Origin: Siccirubricoccus soli
Lineage (GTDB): Bacteria; Pseudomonadota; Alphaproteobacteria; Acetobacterales; Acetobacteraceae
Direction of reading: 5' to 3'
Assembly (NCBI RefSeq): GCF_024178315.1
Contig: NZ_JAMZIK010000111.1
Span: 1-64,000, forward strand
DNA: 64,000 bases
The notes below the pieces were generated by a model, which saw nothing but the letters and a program-made list of their open reading frames with translations, ran no database searches and was not told the DNA's origin. The translations under genes and the position numbers were made by a program. Numbering within the stretch: the first letter of the stretch is position 1; the number at the start of each line of letters is the position of its first letter. Below, piece by piece: positions 40,840 to 49,669 of the stretch.

Positions 40840-41199
40840 CTACTGCGGGTCCTCCTTGTCGGGGTTCACCGGCTTGTCCTCGCGCAGCGCACGCTTGCGC
40901 CGGCGAAGCTGCTTGCTGACATGTTCCAAGGCCTGGTTGAAGGCGATCGGCGCCTCGGATGCCGCGGCGGACCCTTCGAAGAACAGGTCGCGCCCGGCAT
41001 GCACCCGTACCGAGCAGGAGAAGCCGCCCTGGCCGGTGCGGGCAAAGCGGGCGGTCATGTCCTCCGCACCCAGATACTTGGCGGTGGTGGCAAGCAGCTT
41101 TTCGGTCACGTGCTGCCGCAGCGCATCGCCGACATCCATCTGATGGCCATGGATGGCGATGGTGGGGGTGTCGGGCCTGGCGTCGTCGGAAGGTGACAT
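40840..41199 (-). CDS. hpf: Ribosome hibernation promoting factor, short form
   Basis: A 119-residue S30AE-type protein that blocks resting ribosomes. The family core is present: IAIHGHQMDVGDALRQHVTE, KLLATTAKYL, then SCSVRVHAGRDLFFEGSAAA and NQALEHVSKQLRRRKRAL. It has only the N-terminal domain; the C-terminal dimerisation domain of long alphaproteobacterial forms (about 190 residues) is absent, and it ends in a charged tail (EDKPVNPDKEDPQ). A short form would need a separate RMF-like partner to pair ribosomes, or acts as a YfiA-like inhibitor. A second, long form may exist elsewhere. Confidence 0.85.
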   Translation of the reverse strand: MSPSDDARPDTPTIAIHGHQMDVGDALRQHVTEKLLATTAKYLGAEDMTARFARTGQGGFSCSVRVHAGRDLFFEGSAAASEAPIAFNQALEHVSKQLRRRKRALREDKPVNPDKEDPQ

Positions 41200-41722
41200 C
41201 TAGAACGACCTCGCTGACTGCGGCAGACAGTGGCGCCGCTGCGCGATCGAACGCCGTCGCCCGGGCCACGTTGCCACCTGCGGCCATGCCTGCGGCGTTC
41301 GCCCGGCCAGCGCGGACGGGATCCTGGCCGCATGGCCACCGGACGCGCAGGGCCTGCGCCCGCGGCGACGCCCCCGGCGGCAAGGGCGCTGCAACCAGGA
41401 AGCTTCCGCGAGGTTGCCGGCGCCGACGAACCGAGGGCACCAGGCGCAGCGGCTGCAAGCTGTATCATCTCCGCGCCAATCCGGGCTCTCATTGTCGCGG
41501 CGGCGCTGAACCGCCGGGGCGTCCCGGCGCTTCGGTCACCACCCCGGCCAGCGCGGAGCCAGATGTCCAGCAACACCGCCGCCACTGCCTGCCACTGCAC
41601 TTCCGGAATTGCTCCGCAAGGCATCGCCCGACAGGCGCGACCCAGACGCCCCGCGGGCGTGACGCTGTCGCAACCAGGCATCGCGTCCTCCCATCCTGCC
41701 CACCAGCCGGCCGGCCTCGCCC
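41200..41722. other. 523-base gap upstream of the Mfd-like gene
   Basis: No gene is supported. Both the hibernation factor (leftward) and the Mfd-like gene (rightward) should have promoters here. The frames are arginine/proline-rich shadows. Confidence 0.5.
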
Positions 41723-44700
41723 GTGGCCTCGGCTGAGCCGGCGCGGGGCCGCTCCGCGGCGCCCCGCCCGAAGCTGGAGGCCGAGCCGGAAGGGCTGCTG
41801 GCCGCCCGCCTCGTCGAATGCGCCCTGGCCCAGGGCGCGGCCGGCACGCTGTTCGTCGCTCGCAGCGAGGGGCGTGCCGCGCGCCTGCACCGCGCCATTC
41901 GTGCCCTGGCGCCGGCCGGGCTGGAGGTGCTGCTGCTGCCCGGCTGGGACTGCCTGCCCTATGACCGCGTCTCGCCCTCCCGCGCCGCGATGGGCGCGCG
42001 CAGGAGGGCGGCGGCGCGCGCCGGCAGCGCCGGGCCGCGCCTGCTGATCGGCTCGGCCGAGGCGCTGGCGCAGCGCCTGCCGCGTCCCGATGCCGCGGCC
42101 GCGCTGCGGCTCGAGGCTGGCGGCGCGCTGGACCCGGAGGCGCTGCGCCGCGAACTGCTCCGCCGCGGCTACGCGCTGGACGACCAGGTGGACGAGCCGG
42201 GCGAGGCGGCATTCCATGGCAGCGTCATCGACATCATCCCGCCGGGCACCGAGGGCGATCCCGCCTGGCGCCTGCGGCATGAGGAAGGCCGCCTCCTCGG
42301 CATCCATCGCTTCGACCCGCGCAGCCAGCGCAGCCTGGAGGAGGAGGTTGCGGCGCTGGTCGTCGGCCCTGCCTCGGAGCTGGTGCTGCCGGCGGAGGAT
42401 GCGCGGGTGGCGGCCTGGCCGCCCGGCCTGGAACACGCGCTGCCCGCCTTCGACCAGGCATTGATCACGCTGCCGGAGCTGATGCCGGAGGCGGCGGTGA
42501 TCCTCGACGATGGCGCCGAGGCCGCGCTGGAGCGGCGCTGGGCGGAGCTGGGCGAGGCCTTCCGCACCCGCCTCGCCCTGCGCCCGGCCCCGCCGGAGGC
42601 CGGCCCCGCGCCAGAGGAGACGGAGACGCCCGCCCCGGCACCGGAGGCGCTGCCCATCCTGCCGCCGGAGGCCCTCTACCTCTCCCCCGAGGCCTGGGCG
42701 GCCGCGCTCGGCGGGCGGCAGAAGCAGCAGGTGGCGGCGGCGGCCGAGGCGGCGGTCGCGCCGCCCCCGCGCTTCGCGACGCTGGAGGAGCCGGAGGCGG
42801 CGCTGCGCGACTATGCCGAGGCGCAGCTTGGCCAGGGGCGCCGGCTGGCCATCGCCGGCCCGGCCGGACCCGGCCTGCGGCGGCTGGTCCGGCGCCTCGG
42901 CACGGCGCTGGGCCATACGCCGCAGCAGGTGGCGGATTGGCCGGCGCTGCGCGGCCTGCCGCCGGGCAGCCTCGCCTGGCTGGAGGCGCCGGCCGACCTG
43001 CCCGGCTTCGCCGCGCCGGAGGCCGTGCTGGTCCCGCTCTTGGCCATCCGCCCGGGCGGCCTGCCGCGCCCGGTCGGGGGTGGCGCCGCGACGCCGCTGG
43101 CCGCCGCCATCCTGCAGCCGGGCGACGCCGTGATCCATGAGGAGCACGGGCTCGGCGCGCTGCGGGGGGTGGAGCCGGTGGATACCGGCACGGGGCAGCT
43201 CGACTGCCTGCGGCTGGGCTATGCCGATGCCACGCAATTCGTCCCCTTCGACGAGCTGGACCGGCTGTGGCGCTACGGCGCGGAAGCGGCGGGGCTCAGC
43301 CTGGACCGGCTGGGCGGCGAGGCCTGGCCGAAGCGCCGCGCAGCGGCCGAGGCGGCCGTCGCCGAGAGCGCCCGCGCCCTGCTGGAGATGGTTCGGGCCC
43401 GGGAGGCGGCGCAGGCTCCTGCCCTGATCCCGCCGCCCGGTCCCTTCGCCCGTTTCGCCGCCCGCTTCCCCCATGAGCTGACCGACGATCAGGCAACCGC
43501 CGCCGCGGTGCTGCAGGACCTCGCCAGCGGGCGGCCGATGGACCGGCTGGTCTGCGGCGATGTCGGCTTCGGCAAGACCGAGGTGGCGCTGCGCGCCGCC
43601 GCCGCGGCGGCGCTGGCCGGGCATCAGGTGGCGCTGCTGGCGCCGACCACCGTGCTGGTACGCCAGCATCTGGAAAGCTTCCGCCGCCGCTTCGAGGGCC
43701 TCGGCATCCGCATCGAGGCGCTGTCGCGGCTGACACCGCCGGCCGAGGCACGCGCCATCCGCGCCGCGATCGCCAGAGGCGAGGTGCGGATCGCCATCGG
43801 CACCCAGGCGCTGGCGGCCAAATCCGTGCGCTTCAAGGACCTCGCCCTGCTCATCATCGACGAGGAGCAGCGCTTCGGGGCGCGGCAGAAGGCGCAGCTG
43901 CAGGGGCTGCGGGCGGGTGGGGGGCTGCATGTCCTGACCCTGACCGCCACCCCCATCCCGCGCACCCTGCAGGCGGCGCTGGTCGGGCTGCGGGAGCTCA
44001 GCGTCATCGCCACCCCGCCGGCGCGGCGCCAGCCGGTGCGGACCATGCGCGCGCCGCTGGAGGATGCGCTGCTGGCCCAGGCCCTGCGGCGGGAGGCGCG
44101 GCGCGGCGGGCAGAGCTTCGTGGTCTGCCCGCGCATCGAGGACATCGCCCCGATGCGCGACCGCATCGCCGCCCTGGTGCCGGAGCTTTCGCTGATCGAG
44201 GCGCATGGCGGCCTGCCGCCCACGGAGGTGGATGAGGCGATGCTGCGCTTCGCCGAGGGCGAGGCCGATGTGCTGGTTTCGACCAATATCGTCGAATCCG
44301 GCCTCGACGTGCCGCGCGCCAACACCATGCTGGTCTGGCGTGCCGACCGCTTCGGCCTGGCGCAGCTCCACCAGCTTCGCGGCCGGGTCGGGCGCGGCAG
44401 GCTGCGCGGCGCGATCTACCTGCTGACCGACCCGGCGGTGCGGCTGCCGGCCGCGACCGAGCGGCGGCTGCGCACGCTGGAGACGCTGGACCGGGTCGGC
44501 GCCGGCTTCGCCATCAGCGCCCGCGACCTCGACCTGCGCGGCGCCGGCGACCTGCTGGGGGAGGAGCAGGCGGGCCATCTGAAGCTGGTCGGCATCGAGC
44601 TCTATCGTCATCTGATGGAGCGCGCCCTTGCCATGGCGCGCGGCGAGCCCCCGCCCGAGGCCAGCGGCACGAGCCTTGCCCTGGGCGTGGATGCCTTCGT

Positions 44701-45094
44701 CCCGCCCGGGCATGTGCCGGAGGAGGCGCAGCGGGTGGAGGTGCATGCCCGGCTCGGCGCGCTGCTGCGGGCGCGGGACCTCGCCGGGGTGGAGGCGCTG
44801 GAGGATGAGCTGGAGGACCGCTTCGGCCCGGCACCGGAGCCGCTGCGCAACCTCCTCGCCCTGGCGCGGATCGCGGCGCGCTGCCGCCGCCTCGGCATCG
44901 CCCGGATCGAGGTCGGCCCGAGCGCCGCGGCGGCGACGCCGCATGCGGCATGGGCCGAGCCGCCGCCGGGGCTCGAGCTCCGCAACGGCCGCCTGCTGCT
45001 GCGGCGGGAGAGCGCCGATGCGGCGGAGCGCCTGGCGGCGGCGGAGGCGCTGCTGGCGGCGCTGGCGCCGGCGCGGCGGCAGCGGGCGGCGTGA
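41723..45094 (+). CDS. Mfd-family transcription-repair coupling helicase, divergent form
   Basis: The 1123-residue protein has the full Mfd layout: UvrB-like N-terminal module (about 25-220, VLLLPGWDCLPYDRVSPS), an RNA-polymerase-interacting CarD-like domain (about 463-550, GDAVIHEEHGLGALRGVEPV), a RecG-like translocase with Walker A CGDVGFGKTE (about 611) and the DEEQ box LLIIDEEQRFG (Asp712), TATPIPRTLQAALVGL, motif VI QLRGRVGRG, and a TRCF C-terminal domain (RFGPAPEPLRNLLALARIAA). Several normally fixed stretches differ (QSFVVCPRIEDI for the usual Q-V-F-x-V-H-N-R). It may be a paralogue beside a standard mfd. It is convergent with the next gene by 16 bases. Confidence 0.82.
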   Translation: MASAEPARGRSAAPRPKLEAEPEGLLAARLVECALAQGAAGTLFVARSEGRAARLHRAIRALAPAGLEVLLLPGWDCLPYDRVSPSRAAMGARRRAAARAGSAGPRLLIGSAEALAQRLPRPDAAAALRLEAGGALDPEALRRELLRRGYALDDQVDEPGEAAFHGSVIDIIPPGTEGDPAWRLRHEEGRLLGIHRFDPRSQRSLEEEVAALVVGPASELVLPAEDARVAAWPPGLEHALPAFDQALITLPELMPEAAVILDDGAEAALERRWAELGEAFRTRLALRPAPPEAGPAPEETETPAPAPEALPILPPEALYLSPEAWAAALGGRQKQQVAAAAEAAVAPPPRFATLEEPEAALRDYAEAQLGQGRRLAIAGPAGPGLRRLVRRLGTALGHTPQQVADWPALRGLPPGSLAWLEAPADLPGFAAPEAVLVPLLAIRPGGLPRPVGGGAATPLAAAILQPGDAVIHEEHGLGALRGVEPVDTGTGQLDCLRLGYADATQFVPFDELDRLWRYGAEAAGLSLDRLGGEAWPKRRAAAEAAVAESARALLEMVRAREAAQAPALIPPPGPFARFAARFPHELTDDQATAAAVLQDLASGRPMDRLVCGDVGFGKTEVALRAAAAAALAGHQVALLAPTTVLVRQHLESFRRRFEGLGIRIEALSRLTPPAEARAIRAAIARGEVRIAIGTQALAAKSVRFKDLALLIIDEEQRFGARQKAQLQGLRAGGGLHVLTLTATPIPRTLQAALVGLRELSVIATPPARRQPVRTMRAPLEDALLAQALRREARRGGQSFVVCPRIEDIAPMRDRIAALVPELSLIEAHGGLPPTEVDEAMLRFAEGEADVLVSTNIVESGLDVPRANTMLVWRADRFGLAQLHQLRGRVGRGRLRGAIYLLTDPAVRLPAATERRLRTLETLDRVGAGFAISARDLDLRGAGDLLGEEQAGHLKLVGIELYRHLMERALAMARGEPPPEASGTSLALGVDAFVPPGHVPEEAQRVEVHARLGALLRARDLAGVEALEDELEDRFGPAPEPLRNLLALARIAARCRRLGIARIEVGPSAAAATPHAAWAEPPPGLELRNGRLLLRRESADAAERLAAAEALLAALAPARRQRAA

Positions 45095-45110
45095 TGCCGG
45101 CGGGGCCGGC

Positions 45111-46889
45111 CTACTTCGCCAGGGGCCAGACCAGCGCGATCATCGGCACGCCGACCGCCAGCACGATGGCCGAGAGCGGCAGGCCGAGCCGCCAGTAATC
45201 GCCGAAGCGGTAGCCACCCGGCCCCATCACCAGGGTGTTGCACTGGTGCCCGATCGGGGTGAGGAAGTCGCAGGCCGCCCCTACCGCCACCGCCATCAGG
45301 AAGGCATCGGGGCTGAGGTCCAGCCGCTGCGCCAGGCTGCCGGCGATCGGCCCCAGCATCAGGACCGTGGCGGCGTTGTTGAGGAAGGGCGTCACCGCCA
45401 TCGCCACCACCATGATCAGGCCGAGCGCCCCGAGCGGCGGCAGGTGATCCATCGCGCCGGACAGCCAGCCGGCGATCAGCTCCGTGCCGCCGGTGGTGTG
45501 GATCGCTTCCGAGACCGGGATCAGCGCGCCGAGCAGGATGACGACCGGCCAGTCCACGGCCTGGTAGGCCTCCTGCGGCGTCAGGGTGCGCAGCAGCAGC
45601 ATCGCCACCGCGGCGGCGAAGAAGACGACCCCTACCGGGGCCAGATGCAGCGCCACCGCCGCCATCGCCAGGCCGAGCACGATCGCCGGCAGCCAACTCC
45701 GCCGGCTGCGGCCGAGCGGGATGCCGCGCTCCGTCAGGGGCAGGATGCGCAGCGCCGCCAGCGTATCCGGCAGCCGGGAGGCCTCGCCCTTCAGGATGAC
45801 GACGTCGCCGCGCCGCAGCCGCAACTCCTTCAGCCGCTCGCGTATCCGCTTGCCGCGGCGGCTGACCGCCAGCAGGCTGATCCCGAAGCGCGCCGCCAGC
45901 GCGGCGCCGGAGGGCGTGGCGCCGGCCAGCGGCGATTCCGCGGTGATCACGCCCTCGACCACCGTCTTCTCGTCTTCCGGCACGTCCTCGGCCGTGGATT
46001 TCTCCCCCACCAGGGTGAGCCTGGCGCGGGCCAGCAGGGATTCCAGATCCTCCGGCTCGCCTTCCAGGATCAGCAGGTCGCCCTCGCGCAGCGCCCAGTC
46101 ATCGGGCGGCGCGTCGCGGCGCAGCCCCTCGCGCAGGAGGGTGGCGACGGTGACCCGGTCCTCGCACAGCGCCTGCAGCGCGCCGACCGTCGCCCCGGCC
46201 AGCGGGCTGTCCGGGGCGATGCGCGCCTCGGTCATATAGGCCTCGATGGCGATGGCGCCCTGCGGGGCGGATTTGCCCCGCCGCCCGGCGGCCAGCAGAC
46301 GCCAGCCGAAGCCGAGGAAGAGCAGCCCCGCCAGCGCGACCGCCGCGCCGACCGGCGTGTAGTCGAACATGCCGAAGGGCTGACCCGTGACCTGTTCCCG
46401 CACGCGGGAGACGATGATGTTGGGCGAGGTGCCGATCATCGTCACCAGCCCGCCGAGCAGGGAGGCGAAGGCCATCGGCATCAGCAGCACGCCCGGCGGC
46501 GTGCCGGTGCGGCGGGCGAGCTGCAGCGCCACCGGCAGGAAGATCGCCAGCGCGCCGATATTCTTCGTGAAGACCGAGGCGAGCATCACCGCCGCCACCA
46601 GCACCGGCACCTGGGTGCGGCGCGAGCGGAGATGCGGCAGCAGCGGGCGCATCGCCGTCTCCACCGCGCCGGAACGGGCGACGGCGGCGCTGACCACCAG
46701 CGCGGCGGTGACGATGACGACGATGTCGTCGCTGAAGCCGGTGAAGGCCTTCTGCATCGGCACGATGCCGGCCAGGAGCCCGGCCAGCAGCGCCAGCATG
46801 GCCACCAGGTCGTAGGGCAGGCGGCCCCACAGGAACAGCGCAACGGTGGCGCCCAGGATGCCGAAGGCGAGGGCCTGGTCGAGAGTCAT
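45111..46889 (-). CDS. SLC13-type permease with two TrkA-C domains
   Basis: A 592-residue transporter of the SLC13/DASS-like permease group. Membrane halves flank two RCK_C/TrkA-C domains (about 195-280 and 285-375; each with a V-x-G-D-L/V-L/I-x-L-x-G pattern, DDWALREGDLLILEGEPEDL and LRLRRGDVVILKGEASRL). Substrate-site-like loops are VFTKNIGALAIFLPVA with GTSPNIIVS, and in the second half FLNNAATVLMLGP and IGHQCNTLVMGPGGY. Related proteins carry sulfate, dicarboxylates or similar anions; the substrate is unknown. The start at 46889 gives MTLDQALAFGIL. Confidence 0.88.
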   Translation of the reverse strand: MTLDQALAFGILGATVALFLWGRLPYDLVAMLALLAGLLAGIVPMQKAFTGFSDDIVVIVTAALVVSAAVARSGAVETAMRPLLPHLRSRRTQVPVLVAAVMLASVFTKNIGALAIFLPVALQLARRTGTPPGVLLMPMAFASLLGGLVTMIGTSPNIIVSRVREQVTGQPFGMFDYTPVGAAVALAGLLFLGFGWRLLAAGRRGKSAPQGAIAIEAYMTEARIAPDSPLAGATVGALQALCEDRVTVATLLREGLRRDAPPDDWALREGDLLILEGEPEDLESLLARARLTLVGEKSTAEDVPEDEKTVVEGVITAESPLAGATPSGAALAARFGISLLAVSRRGKRIRERLKELRLRRGDVVILKGEASRLPDTLAALRILPLTERGIPLGRSRRSWLPAIVLGLAMAAVALHLAPVGVVFFAAAVAMLLLRTLTPQEAYQAVDWPVVILLGALIPVSEAIHTTGGTELIAGWLSGAMDHLPPLGALGLIMVVAMAVTPFLNNAATVLMLGPIAGSLAQRLDLSPDAFLMAVAVGAACDFLTPIGHQCNTLVMGPGGYRFGDYWRLGLPLSAIVLAVGVPMIALVWPLAK

Positions 46890-47245
46890 GCGAGGGGGAG
46901 GGGCATCGGATATCCTGGGCCGGGACAGCAGCAAGCGCGGCGGGCGCCCGGGGGTTGCGGCACGGGCGGACGCCGGGGCGGGAAACTCTCCGGCTCGGCC
47001 CGAGCCGCTTCAGGCGGGAAGAGGTGCCCTGCCCCGGGCACGACCACAAAGCCCGGCTGCGGCGGCAAGCAGCACCGTGATCCCTGGCGGCTGCTTCAGT
47101 CGCAACCTGCCTGTTCCCCGCCCCCCTCGGGCGCTGGCCGGCGGGATGGCGGTGCCGCAGCCAGGCGAAGGCTGGGCAGGTCATCGGCGCGGGCCGGTCC
47201 AGGCTGCCCCCGAAGTAGCCGGCCCGGTTCCTGCCTGAGTGGCTA
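46890..47245. other. Gap without a recognisable gene
   Basis: Divergent space before the permease gene on the left and the heptose gene remnant on the right. No family match is seen in any frame. It may contain decayed 5' parts of the nucleotidyltransferase, but no motif of that enzyme is visible. Confidence 0.45.
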
Positions 47246-47452
47246 TTGGCCCCTGCACCTCCGGGAAAGCCTGCCATAAGGTCTTGCCCTGGATGCAACA
47301 TGCCGGCCGTACCGATGATAAGATCGCGACAAAGCAGCACGGATCGTTCGCTCCGTGGAGCGGAGCGGACGGAGGCGACCTTTCTCGACATCGGCACGCC
47401 TGAGGATTTCGGCCGCGCGCAGGCGCTCATCCCGGCCTGGGCAGCCTTATGA
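47246..47452 (+). pseudogene. C-terminal remnant of a sugar-phosphate nucleotidyltransferase (HddC-like)
   Basis: Only the last 22 residues of this frame match a family: FLDIGTPEDFGRAQALIPAW is the standard end of HddC/RfbA-type nucleotidyltransferases, specifically heptose-1-phosphate guanylyltransferases. The N-terminal G-G-x-G-T-R-L nucleotide motif and the rest are absent; upstream residues look random. Its stop overlaps the gmhB start by four bases, so the two genes were once translationally coupled and a deletion has removed most of the first. Confidence 0.65.
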
Positions 47453-48015
47453 GCGGAAGGCCCGCCCTGTTCCTCGACCGTGACGGGGTGGTCAACCACG
47501 ACTCCGGCTACACCCACAGCATCGCCAATTTCGTCTTCCGCGACGGCATCTTCGATCTCTGCGCCACCGCGCAGGCCCGCGGCATGGCGTTGGTCGTCGT
47601 GACCAACCAGGCCGGCATCGGCCGCGGCTACTACACCGAGGCCGATTTCCGCGAGCTGACGGCCTGGATGCTCGCCCGGTTTGCGGAGCACGGCATCGAC
47701 ATCGCGGGCGTCGAGCACTGTCCGCATCACCCGACGCACGGCATCGGCGCCTACCGCCGGGAATGCGCCCGCCGCAAGCCGGGGCCGGGCATGATCCTGG
47801 ATGCCAGCGCGGCGCATGGCCTCGATCCCGCGCGCTCCGTCATGGTGGGGGACAAGGCGTCGGACATGCAGGCCGCGCAGGCCGCCGGCGTGGCCACGTG
47901 CATCCTGCTGACGGACTCGGTGGAGGAAGCTGCGGCCGCGCCGCACGGCACGCTGGTGCTGCCCGACGGTGCGCTGCGCGAGGCCGCGGCGGTCATTGCC
48001 GCATTGCCGAAATGA
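47449..48015 (+). CDS. gmhB: D,D-heptose 1,7-bisphosphate phosphatase (HAD family)
   Basis: A 188-residue HAD phosphatase. Motif I is FLDRDGVVNHDSGY (nucleophile Asp), motif II VVTNQAGIGRGYY, zinc ligands are Cys and His in EHCPHHPTHGIG with the later Cys in YRRECARRKPGPGM, and motif III SVMVGDKASDMQAA. This matches GmhB, which removes a phosphate in ADP- or GDP-heptose synthesis for lipopolysaccharide, S-layer or capsule. A normal partner, the nucleotidyltransferase, is only a stub directly upstream. The ATG lies inside that stub's stop (ATGA). Confidence 0.9.
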   Translation: MSGRPALFLDRDGVVNHDSGYTHSIANFVFRDGIFDLCATAQARGMALVVVTNQAGIGRGYYTEADFRELTAWMLARFAEHGIDIAGVEHCPHHPTHGIGAYRRECARRKPGPGMILDASAAHGLDPARSVMVGDKASDMQAAQAAGVATCILLTDSVEEAAAAPHGTLVLPDGALREAAAVIAALPK

Positions 48016-48504
48016 GGCCTCCGCGATGCGCACCATGCCGTCACGCGCCATCGGCGGCAGCCCGCCTGCAAGGCGTCAGGGGCCGGGCCCCCGGTCCCGT
48101 AGAAGGATAACGCCAAGGACCGCCCGGGGCGGGAGCTGGGCGTGGGCAAGGACGCGCCGCGGCCGCCCCTCGGGTATCGGGGCGGCGCTGCCCCCCGTGT
48201 GCGGGGAAGCGGCCCTTGCCTGACCCTGCCATGAGGCAACCGTGGCCGGGAGCGCGCGGGAGGCGTCGGCCCGAGCCTTGCGGCTGTCCCGGTAATGCAG
48301 AAGGATTGTCCGCCAGAGCCTCCGCCAACCCCTGAAGAGCCGCCTTGATCCAGGCCCCCTCCTCTCCTCCGGGCTCACGAAGCAAGGAATGGGAAAGAGC
48401 AATCGCTGCAGGTTGCGCCACCCCATGAAAGCCATATTCATGACGTGCGCAGTACCAGCCGCATCGGGCGGTTCAGATCCTCTGCCTTCCGAGACCAGAC
48501 AGCA
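48016..48504. other. Gap without a recognisable gene
   Basis: Nothing convincing in either strand. A short inverted repeat CATGAA-AGCCATA-TTCATG stands near 48424-48442. The base composition becomes less GC-rich towards 48480, at the start of the next gene. Confidence 0.45.
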
Positions 48505-49509
48505 ATGAACAGGGCGGCGCCGACCCGGCGAAGTGCATTATCCGCCGCGTTGCTCTTTCTCTCAGGGTGCTCTCCGGTATTGATCTCCGCCGGACCAGAT
48601 ATAGCAATACCGGAACTGAATGGCAGCTCCTTCATCATGCCGGACGGAGCCAGGCTGCCATTCAAGGCGTGGATACCGGAAGAGCAGGCGAAGGCCGTCA
48701 TAGTCGCCATTCACGGATTCGGGGATTATTCGAAGAATGCCTTCGAGATTCCTTCCCCTCTGTTCCTGTCCAGGGATGTTGCGATTTATGCGTATGACCA
48801 GAGAGGATTTGGCGCCGGCCCCGACCGTGGGTATTGGCACGACAGCAAGACGATTGCGGGTGACGCGATCAACGTCGTAAGAATAATCAAGGAAAGCCAC
48901 CCCAGTACGCCGATTTTCCTGTTGGGCGAAAGCATGGGGGCGGCCGTGGCGCTGCTTGCTGCCGAACAGCCAGGGGCGTCGCTCGTCCAGGGCTACATAT
49001 TGATGGCCCCCGGGATCCGGGGCCGCGCCACCATGAGCGGCTTTGCCAAGTGGCTGCTGGAAGTCGTCGCCCACAGCATCCCGATCGTCGGTTTCCGCGG
49101 CTCGGCCCCCGGCTTCTCCCCCACCGACAATGAAGACGCGATGCGCCGATGGTCGTCGGATCCCCTGACGACCAAGGAGTTCCGGGTCGATGCCGTCTAT
49201 GGGCTGGTCAACCTGATGGATGCCGCGCTCGCAGCGGCGCGCAATTTCCGCGGCCGCGTGCTGGTCCTGTATGGCGGCCATGACCGGATCGTCCCGGCCT
49301 CCGCCGTGCGCAGCTTCCTGCGGGTATTGCCGGCGACGCGCATCAGGCGCTTTGGATTTTATCCTTCCGGCTATCACCTCCTGCTGCGCGATCGGCAGCG
49401 GAGCGTGGTGGCCAACGACATCGTGGAATGGATATTCTCGCCGGATCGCCCACTGCCATCCGGCGCCGAGCAGGCTGGCCTGGAATGGCTGCGGCAAGGC
49501 GGCGACTGA
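48505..49509 (+). CDS. Lipoprotein alpha/beta hydrolase (monoacylglycerol lipase-like)
   Basis: A 334-residue serine hydrolase. It has a lipoprotein signal (MNRAAPTRRSALSAALLFLS then GCSP, Cys at about 22). The lipase motifs are IHGFGDYSKNAF, YDQRGFGAGPDRGYWHD, nucleophile elbow LLGESMGAAVALL (Ser), acid in LYGGHDRIVPASAV (Asp) and catalytic His in GYHLLLRDRQRS. It resembles lysophospholipase/monoacylglycerol lipase types. Codon use in the first half (many A/T-ending codons, for example around 48700-48900) is unlike its neighbours, which hints at recent acquisition. It is not clearly part of an operon. Confidence 0.85.
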   Translation: MNRAAPTRRSALSAALLFLSGCSPVLISAGPDIAIPELNGSSFIMPDGARLPFKAWIPEEQAKAVIVAIHGFGDYSKNAFEIPSPLFLSRDVAIYAYDQRGFGAGPDRGYWHDSKTIAGDAINVVRIIKESHPSTPIFLLGESMGAAVALLAAEQPGASLVQGYILMAPGIRGRATMSGFAKWLLEVVAHSIPIVGFRGSAPGFSPTDNEDAMRRWSSDPLTTKEFRVDAVYGLVNLMDAALAAARNFRGRVLVLYGGHDRIVPASAVRSFLRVLPATRIRRFGFYPSGYHLLLRDRQRSVVANDIVEWIFSPDRPLPSGAEQAGLEWLRQGGD

Positions 49510-49669
49510 GCCACGCTGCCAATCCAACCGCCACAGATATGACTTGAGGCGAGCGGCAGATTAAGCCACCTGCGGTCACGCGGCCGCTGAGGCAGCAAGC
49601 TGGATAGGTGGTCCCAGGTGCCGATGGTGCCTCCGGCATCGGGCCGCCTGGGCTGACGGAACGGGAAGG

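Noticed and set aside
48076-48441. Minus-strand frame of 121 codons in the gap after gmhB
   Set aside because: No ribosome site, no family resemblance and arginine-rich composition.
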